Assembly (NCBI RefSeq): GCF_003963535.1
Contig: NZ_CP034539.1
Coordinates: 3,038,001 to 3,102,000, forward strand
Length of the DNA: 64,000 bases
Reading direction: 5' to 3'
Source of the DNA: Streptomyces cyaneochromogenes
GTDB lineage: Bacteria; Actinomycetota; Actinomycetes; Streptomycetales; Streptomycetaceae
The notes below the pieces were generated by a model. The model was not told the origin of the DNA. It was given only the letters and a program-made list of their open reading frames with translations, and searched no databases. A program made the translations under genes and the position numbers. Positions 42,852-51,017 of this stretch are shown one piece after another (positions within the stretch are counted from its first letter, which is position 1; every line of letters begins with the position of its first letter).

Positions 42852-43751
42852 AGCGTTCCTCCATCACGCGCCGGATCAACTCCGCCGAATCCTTGAGGGA
42901 AAGCGCGGCGGCTTGAAGATGATCGTAACGGAGCGAGCAGTCCTTGACGGTGTCCGGATTCGCGGTCGGATGCCCGCTGCCGTAGCTCTCCGTGTAGACG
43001 ATGGTCGGGTCGCTCGCAAAGCGGTAGAGGTCGAACGAGCCTGTTAGCCCCGCGTGCGCGCCCGCCGAGAATGGCAGCACCTGGATGTTGACCCGGGGAT
43101 TGTTCTCGAACGACAACAGGTGGGCGAGTTGCTCCCGCATGGTCTCCCGGCCACCGATCTCCAGGAACAGCGCTGCCTCGCTGAGGATCGCCCAAAAGAC
43201 CGGCGGCTCCGGCTTCTCCAGGATGCGCTGACGGGCCAGCCGTACCTCGGTGCGGTCGTCGAGGTCGGTGTCGTCCAGCACACCGAACACGGCACGAGCG
43301 TATGCCCTGGTCTGGAGGAGACCGAGAACCATGTGGTCCTGGAAGGAGCAGATCTCGATCGCCCGCGCCTCCAACTCCGCCACCTGCTGAAACCAGGCCG
43401 GAAGTTGGCTTCGCATCACCAGCTCATGCAGCCGGGACAGCGCCCCGCCTGTCCCCAGCGCGATATCCACGCGCTCACTGAAGGGCAACGTCGGCAGCTT
43501 CCGTGCCGTCTCGATCTGGCCGACCAGTGAACCGGTGCAGTAGACGATGTCCCCGAGCTGGCGCTGGGTCAGCCCGGCGGCCTCGCGGTACCGGCGTAGC
43601 TCGAAGCCGTAGTAGTCCAGTGGCGAGGCGCCCGGGTCGAGGGTGTTGATGTGGGTCACGCAGAGCCCCCTCTCACGCAACTGGGCCCACTTCGGAGCCC
43701 GTTGTATCTGTTCGGTAGCCCAAAGTAACCGCCCCAGGTCACGCTCGTACC

Positions 43752-44177
43752 GTGAATGAATACATTCCCCCCACCTACCTGGCCCCCTTCCGGGCCCAGT
43801 ACCGCCTGTCCCTCACCGTCGGCACCCACTCGGCCCGGCACATCCGCGCCATCGCCCGCTCGCTGCTCGAGGAGTGGGGGATGTGCGAGCTGACCGACAC
43901 CGTCGAGCTGGCCGTGACCGAGCTGGTCGCCAATGTCGTACGGCATGTTCCGGACCGGCGGTGCGAGGTGCTGGTGCTGCGGCGGACGGGCGGGGTGCGG
44001 GTCGAGGTGACGGACGGCTGCGGTCAACTGCCCGCGCATGCCGTGCAGTCGGGGCCGGAGGACGAGAGCGGCCGTGGGCTCGTCCTGCTGGACGCGATGG
44101 CCGACAAGTGGGGTGTGGATCCTGTGTCAGGGGGTGGCAAGGCGGTGTGGTTCGAATGCTGGTATGGAAGTGGGTGA
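43752..44177 (+). CDS. GHKL ATPase, RsbW/anti-sigma-like
   Basis: A 141-residue HATPase_c_2 protein. It has the N-box-containing ELAVTELVANVVRHVP, VEVTDGCGQLP for the G1-type box, and SGRGLVLLDAMADKWGVDP for the G2-type box. This is the serine-kinase-like anti-sigma fold of the third member of AbaA-like loci. Its partner is unknown. GTG at 43752 with no Shine-Dalgarno, so the mRNA may be leaderless. It is divergent from the XRE gene across a 92-base gap and precedes the hydrolase-caspase pair. Confidence 0.9.
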   Translation: MNEYIPPTYLAPFRAQYRLSLTVGTHSARHIRAIARSLLEEWGMCELTDTVELAVTELVANVVRHVPDRRCEVLVLRRTGGVRVEVTDGCGQLPAHAVQSGPEDESGRGLVLLDAMADKWGVDPVSGGGKAVWFECWYGSG

Positions 44178-44293
44178 GAGTGTCGGAACTGAGACCGGAA
44201 GACCTATGGGCGGCGGCTTGGTCGTTGTCGCCTCTGCCTCCCCTCCCGCCTGTCTAGAGTGAGGAGACGCACGAGGCTCGGGGGAACAAGGCG

Positions 44294-45142
44294 ATGGCGC
44301 GAATCGTCGGTGTGCACGGCGTGGGCAAGCAGCGGCTGGGCGGCAACACGCTGCTGAAGGACTGGGAGCCGGCACTCGCCGACGGCCTCGACCGGGCGGG
44401 CGGCTCGCCGTTCGGTCCAGGTGAGTTCCGGATGGCCTTCTACGGCGACCTGTTCCGCCCTTCGGGCCACACCCTGGCCGTCGGGGACCCCATGTTCACC
44501 CCGGACGACGTCGACGAGGGCTTCGAGACCGAGCTGCTGCTGGAGTGGTGGGCGGAGTGCGCCCGGACCGATCCTGCCGTGCCGCCGCCCGGTGCCACGG
44601 ACACGCTGGCCCGTTCACCGAGAGCCGTACAGACGGCGCTACGGGTGCTGCAGCACTCCCGTTTCTTCGCCGACGTGTCCCTGCGGGCCCTCGTGTTCGA
44701 CCTCAAGCAGGTGCGTCGCTATCTGACGGACGACGGGTTGCGGGCCGCGGCCCGCGCACGCGTGGAGGAGGCGATCGAGCCGGACACCCGGGTGGTCGTC
44801 GCGCACTCGCTGGGCTCGGTCGTGGCGTACGAGGCGCTGTGCGCGCGGCCCGGCCACCAGGTGCGGGCGCTGGTGACGCTTGGCTCACCCCTGGGGATGC
44901 GGATGGTCCTCGACCGGCTCCGGCCCGAACCGGGCGGCTGGCCGGGCACATCGGCGTGGACGAACGTCGTCGACGAGGGTGATGTGGTGGCGGCGGTCAA
45001 GGACCTGTCGCTGTTCTTCGGGACGGGGGTGACGGGGAAGGTCGTTCACAACGGCTCGCACGCGCACGACGCCGCGCTGTACCTGACGGCGAAGGAGACC
45101 GGCGAGGCGGTGGCGAAAGGGCTGGCGGAGGGGCTGGCATGA
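44294..45142 (+). CDS. Alpha/beta-hydrolase coupled to the caspase-WD40 gene
   Basis: A 282-residue predicted hydrolase. It starts MARIVGVHGVGKQ, typical of PGAP1/lipase-like folds with HGVG, and has the nucleophile elbow VVAHSLGSVVAYEALCARPG (catalytic Ser), then VRALVTLGSPLGMRMVLDRL and the late HNGSHAHDAALYL with a possible catalytic His. There is no signal peptide, so it is cytosolic. ATG at 44294. Its stop overlaps the ATG of the caspase-NTPase-WD40 gene (ATGA), so the two proteins are made together. It could be an effector or substrate of the larger protein; this is inference. Confidence 0.88.
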   Translation: MARIVGVHGVGKQRLGGNTLLKDWEPALADGLDRAGGSPFGPGEFRMAFYGDLFRPSGHTLAVGDPMFTPDDVDEGFETELLLEWWAECARTDPAVPPPGATDTLARSPRAVQTALRVLQHSRFFADVSLRALVFDLKQVRRYLTDDGLRAAARARVEEAIEPDTRVVVAHSLGSVVAYEALCARPGHQVRALVTLGSPLGMRMVLDRLRPEPGGWPGTSAWTNVVDEGDVVAAVKDLSLFFGTGVTGKVVHNGSHAHDAALYLTAKETGEAVAKGLAEGLA

Positions 45143-48100
45143 GCGAGGGTACGGCCCCCGGGGACGGCGGCCCGCGCCGCTTCCTGATCGCCACCGCGGT
45201 CAGCCACTACCCGCACGCCCCGGAGTGGGACCGGCCGGGGCTGGCCGAGGCACGCCGCGGGATCGTCGACCTGTTCACGACCAGGCTCGGCTACGAGCAC
45301 GTCTCCGACCTGGGCGCCAACCCGACACAGCAGCAACTGCTGCGGGAACTGCGGGAGTTCTGCCGCTCACCGGAGCGCCGGGCCGACGACATCCTGGCGG
45401 TGTACGTCGCCGGACACGGCGAGCTCCTCGACAACGACGAGTACGTACTCCTGACGTCGGACACCCACCCCGACGACCTGTACGACGCCCTGCCGCCGAG
45501 CACACTGGCCCGGAAGATCCTCGCCGGGACGAAGGTACGGCGGCTGCTGCTCATGCTGGACACCTGCTTCTCCGGGCAGGGCGGCAATGAACTGCTCGTC
45601 TCCATGGCGAAGTTGAAGGGCAACTGGCGCGAGCGGGACGCCGGCCTGGCGGTGATCACGTCGGCGCAGCCGAGCCAACTCGCGCGGGCGGGGGCCTTCC
45701 CCGAGTTGCTCACGGAAGCGGTCACGAGCCTGGCGACGGCGGGCTGCACACCGGCGCTCCTGTCCCTGGACGCGGTGGTCAACGCCACGGCCAAGAACCC
45801 CTCACGCCCCGACTTCCAGGACATCGGCCTGGAGATCATCGGCCTCACCGGCGAGATCCCGCCCTTCCTCCCCAACGCCAAGCACAGCAACCGGCTGTCC
45901 CACACCGACATGGCCCTGCAACAGGCGGCGGAGTGGGACGAGCAGGACAGGCGGCGGGACGTGGAGTTCCGGACGCGGTTGCTGCGGCGGGCGATGGGGC
46001 ACCGGGACGAGGACCGGGTGGGATGGTGGTTCTCGGGGCGGCATCGGGCGCTGCGCGACATCACGGCGTGGCTCGGCGAACTGCCGGACGACCGGCCCGC
46101 TTTGGTGGTCACGGGCGACCCGGGGTCGGGCAAGACGGCGGTGCTGGGGCTGTTGGCCGCGGTGAGCGACCCGGAGTACCGGCGGACGGTGCCGTTGGCG
46201 AACCTGGGGCTGCGCCCGGAACTGCTGCCGCCCCCGAAGGCGATCCGTACGGCGGTCTACGCCCAGAGCCTCACCGATCAGCAGGTGGTCCAGGCGCTGG
46301 CCGCCGCGCTGCGGTTGCCGCCGGTGGAGGCGGTGGCGGAGCTGCTGAACCAGCTGAACGCCGCGCCGGAGCCCGACCGTCCCCGGGTGGTGCTGATCGA
46401 CGGCCTGGACGAGGCGGTGACGCCGAGATCACTGTGCAACCAGGTGCTGCGACCGCTCATGGAACTGGCCGGGACCCGCCTGAGGCTGCTGCTGGGCACC
46501 CGGCCCCATCTCCTGGCTCCGCTGGCCGTGGAGCGGGCGGACCATGTCGACCTCGATGCGCCCCGGTACGCCGACCCGCAGGCCGTACTGGCCTACGCGG
46601 TGCGCAACTTGATCGACGCGCACCCCAAGTCGCCGTACCTGGACTGCGAGAACGGTCTGCGGCTCGGGGTCGCACGGGCCGTCGCCGCGGCAGCCGGCCA
46701 CTCCTTCCTCGTCGCGCGCATCACCGCCGGCACGCTGGCGGCGACGCCCACGCTCCCCGACCCGCAGGATCCCGACTGGCTCGGATCACTCCCGAGCGCC
46801 GCCGCCGACGCCATGCACCGCGATCTGCACCAGCGCTTCGGCGAGGGCGCGGAGCGAATCCTCGACCTGCTGCGGCCGTTGGCGTACGCCGAGGGGCAGG
46901 GGCTGCCGTGGGAGGACATCTGGGCGCCGCTCGCCTCGGAGGTGTCGGGGCGGCGGTACACCAATGAGGACCTGCATCAGTTGCGGCGGGACGCGGGCGC
47001 GTACGTGGTGGAGGCCGTCGAGGACGGGCGGTCGGTGTACCGGCTGTACCACGAGGCGATGGCGGAGTACCTGCGGCTGGGGCGGGACGCCGGGGAGGCG
47101 CACCGTGCCTTCACCGTCGGGCTGCGGCGGACCGTGCCGTACCGGATCGACGGCGCGCTGGACTGGGGCCGGGCTCATCCGTATGCACTGCGGCACCTGG
47201 CGGTCCATGCAGCCCACGCGGGACTGCTCGACGGGCTGGTCACGGAGCCCGAGTACCTGGTGCACGCGGACGCCGACACGCTTGTGATGCTCCTGCTGAA
47301 GGTCAGGAGTGACGCCGCCCGGCTGCACGCCGCCGTGTACCGGGCGTCGATCCAGGTCCATCGCCACCTCGACGCGGTTGGCCGTCGAGGGATCCTCGCC
47401 CTGGACGCGGCTCGCTACAACGAACCGTCCGTGTTGAAGGCGTTCGGCAGCGGGGTGGCCGAGGGGACATGGAGGCCGGTCGCCGCATCCGGTTCGCTGC
47501 TGGCCGGCAACCTGCTCAACGCCTTCATGGGCCCGGCCAGGGGGGTTGTGGCGGCGGCCTGCACCGTCGTCGAGGGCCGCGAGGTCATCGTCACCGGGAC
47601 GGTGGACATGAGCCTGCGGGTCTGGGATCTGACCACCGGCCAGCTCCTCGGCAGACCCATGACCGGCCACACCAAGAGGGTGGACGCGGTGGCGTGCACG
47701 ACACTGAACGGCCGACCGATCGCCGTCAGCGGATCGAGCGACGGGACAGTACGCGTCTGGGACCTGGCCGCCTGTGTACCGGTGGGCAAGCCCATGACCG
47801 GCCACACCAACAAGGTGGACGCGGTGGCGTGCACGACACTGAACGGCCGACCGATCGCCGTCACAGGCTCGGACACGCTGCGGATCTGGGACCTGGCCAC
47901 CAGCGAACCGGTGGGCGGGCCGATCGACGTCGGCGGCCGGGTGAGCGCGCTGACGGTTGCCATGACGCATGACGGTCCCGTCGCCGTCACGGGCACCACG
48001 AACGCACAGGTACGCGTGTGGGACCTGGCGAGCGGCCTGGACCGGGGTGGGCTGGAGGGCGCCGAGCGAATCTACGTGACGGCGTTGGCGAGTACGGAGC

Positions 48101-49338
48101 TGGACGGTCACCCGGTTGTCGTCTCACTGGCACAGGGCAGGAAGTTGCACGTCTGGGATCTGGACACACGTCGGCGTCTGGCCACGTTCGAATCGCGCGA
48201 CGCGCATGTGCACCATGTGGCGTGTACGCAGTTGGACGGTCGTCCCGTCGCCGTCGTCAGTTCACTGGACCGGACACTGGCCGTCTGGGATCTGAAGGCC
48301 CGCCGACAGGTGGGAAGCTTCGGGAACGACGGTGATGCCCTCATGTCGTTGGCATGCGCGTCGCTGGCCGGGCGACCGGTCGCGGTGTGCGGTTCGTTCA
48401 ACGGCGTCCGGGTCTGGGACTTGTCCGTCTCACGGCCTTTGGGCCGACCCGTGACCGGCCATGTTCGGCGGGTCTCCGCCATGGACGTCAGTGAGTTGAA
48501 AGGACGGCCGGTCTTCGTCACCGGCTCCCACGACCAGACGGTCCGGATCTGGGATGCGCGCACCGGCTCGCCCGTCGGTGACTCCATGAAGGGGCACTGG
48601 CATGACGTGCGGTCCGTGGCCTGCACCATGCTGCGCGGTCGGTCCATCGCCGTCACCGCCTCCTGGGACGGTACGGTGCGCGCCTGGGATCTGGAACATC
48701 AGGTCGCGTATGCCCACCTCACCGGCCCCCGCGAGCGCGTGACCAGGGTGACGTGCGATGTCCTGGACGGCCGCCCGGTCGTCGTCGGCAGCGCGCAGGA
48801 CGACAGCCTGTGGACTTGGGACCTCGGAACCGGGGAGGCACTGTACCCGCCTCTCCCGTCCGCCGTAGGAGCGCGGCGGGCGATGGCCTCCACCGTCGTG
48901 GCCGGTCGCCTGATCGCGATCACCTCGGGTGAGGGGGCGACACGGTTCTGGGACCTGGCCGATCACCGCTCGATCGCCGAGATCCAGCACAGTGCCCTGG
49001 CCATCGCGTGCGCCGACATCGGTGGCCGCCCCGCCATGGTGACCTGCGGCAGGGACGCCACGGTACAGGTGCGGGACCTCGCGACGGGCCGCCTCCTCGG
49101 CCCGCCGATGACGGGCCACAGCAGACCTGCGCAGTCCGTGAGATGCGGGAGTCTGGACGGCCGCCCGGTCGCCGTCACCTGCTCCCCCGACGACACGGTC
49201 CGGATCTGGGACCTGGAGAGCCGCACCCCGGAGGGCAGCCTCCACGTCCCCGGGGTCTCCCAAGCCGCGCCCCTCGCCGACACCGGCCACCTGGTCTGCG
49301 CCTTCGGCAACGACGTAGCCCTCTTCGCCCGCCAGTAA
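45139..49338 (+). CDS. Caspase-like protease fused to STAND NTPase and WD40 repeats
   Basis: A 1,399-residue protein. Residues 12-235 are a C14 caspase-like domain with catalytic His93 (VYVAGHGEL) and Cys143 (LMLDTCFSGQGG). Residues about 315-560 are a NACHT/STAND-type NTPase with Walker A VTGDPGSGKTAVLG (about 323-336) and Walker B VVLIDGLDEA (about 417-426). A helical region follows to about 790. Residues about 800-1395 hold 13 clear WD motifs (VRVWDL, LRIWDL and variants) plus a degenerate last one, consistent with two seven-bladed propellers. Such caspase-STAND-WD40 proteins are proposed conflict or programmed-death sensors in multicellular bacteria. It is coupled by ATGA to an alpha/beta-hydrolase gene. 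Confidence 0.93.
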   Translation: MSEGTAPGDGGPRRFLIATAVSHYPHAPEWDRPGLAEARRGIVDLFTTRLGYEHVSDLGANPTQQQLLRELREFCRSPERRADDILAVYVAGHGELLDNDEYVLLTSDTHPDDLYDALPPSTLARKILAGTKVRRLLLMLDTCFSGQGGNELLVSMAKLKGNWRERDAGLAVITSAQPSQLARAGAFPELLTEAVTSLATAGCTPALLSLDAVVNATAKNPSRPDFQDIGLEIIGLTGEIPPFLPNAKHSNRLSHTDMALQQAAEWDEQDRRRDVEFRTRLLRRAMGHRDEDRVGWWFSGRHRALRDITAWLGELPDDRPALVVTGDPGSGKTAVLGLLAAVSDPEYRRTVPLANLGLRPELLPPPKAIRTAVYAQSLTDQQVVQALAAALRLPPVEAVAELLNQLNAAPEPDRPRVVLIDGLDEAVTPRSLCNQVLRPLMELAGTRLRLLLGTRPHLLAPLAVERADHVDLDAPRYADPQAVLAYAVRNLIDAHPKSPYLDCENGLRLGVARAVAAAAGHSFLVARITAGTLAATPTLPDPQDPDWLGSLPSAAADAMHRDLHQRFGEGAERILDLLRPLAYAEGQGLPWEDIWAPLASEVSGRRYTNEDLHQLRRDAGAYVVEAVEDGRSVYRLYHEAMAEYLRLGRDAGEAHRAFTVGLRRTVPYRIDGALDWGRAHPYALRHLAVHAAHAGLLDGLVTEPEYLVHADADTLVMLLLKVRSDAARLHAAVYRASIQVHRHLDAVGRRGILALDAARYNEPSVLKAFGSGVAEGTWRPVAASGSLLAGNLLNAFMGPARGVVAAACTVVEGREVIVTGTVDMSLRVWDLTTGQLLGRPMTGHTKRVDAVACTTLNGRPIAVSGSSDGTVRVWDLAACVPVGKPMTGHTNKVDAVACTTLNGRPIAVTGSDTLRIWDLATSEPVGGPIDVGGRVSALTVAMTHDGPVAVTGTTNAQVRVWDLASGLDRGGLEGAERIYVTALASTELDGHPVVVSLAQGRKLHVWDLDTRRRLATFESRDAHVHHVACTQLDGRPVAVVSSLDRTLAVWDLKARRQVGSFGNDGDALMSLACASLAGRPVAVCGSFNGVRVWDLSVSRPLGRPVTGHVRRVSAMDVSELKGRPVFVTGSHDQTVRIWDARTGSPVGDSMKGHWHDVRSVACTMLRGRSIAVTASWDGTVRAWDLEHQVAYAHLTGPRERVTRVTCDVLDGRPVVVGSAQDDSLWTWDLGTGEALYPPLPSAVGARRAMASTVVAGRLIAITSGEGATRFWDLADHRSIAEIQHSALAIACADIGGRPAMVTCGRDATVQVRDLATGRLLGPPMTGHSRPAQSVRCGSLDGRPVAVTCSPDDTVRIWDLESRTPEGSLHVPGVSQAAPLADTGHLVCAFGNDVALFARQ
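47656..47865. repeat. Near-identical duplicated WD40 units at DNA level
   Basis: Two segments of about 75 bp (47656-47730 and 47791-47865), 135 bp apart, are almost identical, sharing runs such as CCCATGACCGGCCACACCAA and GGACGCGGTGGCGTGCACGA. The period equals 45 residues, one WD repeat. The other blades are clearly diverged, so this pair is a recent duplication or gene-conversion event. Confidence 0.85.
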
Positions 49339-49370
49339 ACGCGTCCCCCCGTTTCCGCGTCTTCGGTCAC

Positions 49371-51017
49371 GTGGCCCAAGCCGAACAGCTCACCCACGCC
49401 AGACCCGCGCAGCCGGCACCCCCTGCCCAAGCGCGTCCGCCCCTGCTGCGCACGATCTGGGCCCGCCACCGCGTCCCGCTCCTCGCCACGCTTCCCTTCC
49501 TGCCCCTCTACGGGATCTGGTGGGCCTTCCTCGCCACCGGCGGCGGCGACCTGGCCGCCCAGTACGCCTGGGCCGGTTTCGCGGCGCGGCACGGGGACTC
49601 GGCGTACAACCTGTTCTGGTACGGCGGCACGCACACCGCCAACTACAGCCTGATCTCCCCGTACCTGATGGCGGGCCTCGGTGTCCGCGCGGTCACCGTC
49701 GTCTCCGGGCTGGTGGCCTCGTGGCTGGCGGCCGTCCTGATCACCCGGGTCGAGGGGCTCCACCGACCCCTCGGCCCGGCGGTCCTCGCGTCCCTGGCGT
49801 TGTGGTGCAACGTGGCCTCCGGGCGCACCACTTTCGCGCTCGGTGTCGCCTTCGGGCTCGGCGCCTGCCTGGTGCTCACCGGCCGGCGGCGTGTCGTCCC
49901 GGCCGTCGCCTGCGCCGCCCTCGCGACCATGGCCAGCCCCGTGGCGGGGCTGTTCGTGGCGGTCGTGGGGGCAGCGTTCCTCCTCACCCGGGACTACGCA
50001 CGCGCCCTCGCCCTGCTCGTGCCGCCCGCGGTGACCGTCGGCGTGACCAGCCTCCTCTTCCCCTTCAAGGGCGAGCAGTTGATGTTCGCGGACCGTGTCT
50101 GGCAGCCCGCCCTCCTCGGTCTGGCCGTCGCGTTCCTCGCCCCTCGCACCTGGCGCGTGGCCCGCTGGAGCGGTTTCGTCTACGCGGCCGGGGTCGTGCT
50201 GACGTATCTCGTCGCCTCCCCCGTCGGCACGAACGTCGAGCGCTTCGCCGAACTGTTCGCGCCCGCCGCCCTGCTGGCCGTTCTGCTGGCCCGGCCCGCT
50301 CTCGCCGGGTTCCGCCGGAAGCTGCTCGTCGTCGCGCTGGTCTTCTCCGTCGGCTGGGTCGGCAAGAAGACCGGCGACGACCTGTACGTCTCCACGAGGG
50401 TGCCGGCCTGGGCCACCGAGACCCACGGCGTGATCCGCGCCCTCGACCGCCTCGGCGCCGACCGCACCCGCGTGGAGGTCGTCCCGGCCCGCAACCACCG
50501 CGAGGCCAGCGGGCTCGCCCCGTACGTCAACATGGCCCGCGGCTGGAACCGGCAGCTCGACATGGAGCGGGCCCGGCTGTTCTACGACGGGACGTTCTCC
50601 GCGGCGGCCTACCGGGAGTGGCTGGACCGCTGGGCCGTCGGGTACGTCGTCCTCCCGCTCGGCAAGCCCGACGGGTACGCCAAGGACGAGGCCCGGCTCG
50701 TGCGCGATCACCGGCCCGAGTGGCTGGAGCCCGTGTGGCAGGACGCGCATTGGCGGGTGTTCCGGGTGCGCGACGCCGTGCCGCTGGTGTCCGGGCCGGC
50801 GAGCATCGTGTCGACGTCAAGCGCCGACGTCGTCGTACGGATGCCGCGGGCGGGGACCGCCACCGTGCGCGTCGCCCATTCGCCGTGGCTGCACATCGAC
50901 GGCGGCGGGTGCCTCGCGCCGAAGGGCGAGTTCACGGAGCTCAGCGTCTTTACGCCCGGCGATTACCGGATCAGCTCGGAGTACGGTCCTTCGCCGGAGC
51001 CCGGGAGTCGCTGCTGA
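49371..51017 (+). CDS. Polytopic membrane protein, possible GT-C fold
   Basis: A 548-residue membrane protein with about ten to twelve hydrophobic segments between residues 30 and 370 (LLATLPFLPLYGIWWAFLAT; YLMAGLGVRAVTVVSGLVAS; LFVAVVGAAFLLTRDYARAL) and an extracytoplasmic C-terminal domain (WATETHGVIRALDRLGADRT; DRWAVGYVVLPLGKPDGYAK). The layout resembles GT-C glycosyltransferases, but no catalytic DXD is certain. GTG at 49371, 32 bases after the caspase gene, so the two may be co-transcribed. The 3' end overlaps the convergent GT87-PAP2 gene by 47 bases. Confidence 0.78.
   Translation: MAQAEQLTHARPAQPAPPAQARPPLLRTIWARHRVPLLATLPFLPLYGIWWAFLATGGGDLAAQYAWAGFAARHGDSAYNLFWYGGTHTANYSLISPYLMAGLGVRAVTVVSGLVASWLAAVLITRVEGLHRPLGPAVLASLALWCNVASGRTTFALGVAFGLGACLVLTGRRRVVPAVACAALATMASPVAGLFVAVVGAAFLLTRDYARALALLVPPAVTVGVTSLLFPFKGEQLMFADRVWQPALLGLAVAFLAPRTWRVARWSGFVYAAGVVLTYLVASPVGTNVERFAELFAPAALLAVLLARPALAGFRRKLLVVALVFSVGWVGKKTGDDLYVSTRVPAWATETHGVIRALDRLGADRTRVEVVPARNHREASGLAPYVNMARGWNRQLDMERARLFYDGTFSAAAYREWLDRWAVGYVVLPLGKPDGYAKDEARLVRDHRPEWLEPVWQDAHWRVFRVRDAVPLVSGPASIVSTSSADVVVRMPRAGTATVRVAHSPWLHIDGGGCLAPKGEFTELSVFTPGDYRISSEYGPSPEPGSRC

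Noticed and set aside
44150..44165. GGTTCGAAT as a tRNA T-arm
   Set aside because: It is inside the ATPase gene (encoding WFECW), with no acceptor stem or anticodon arm around it.
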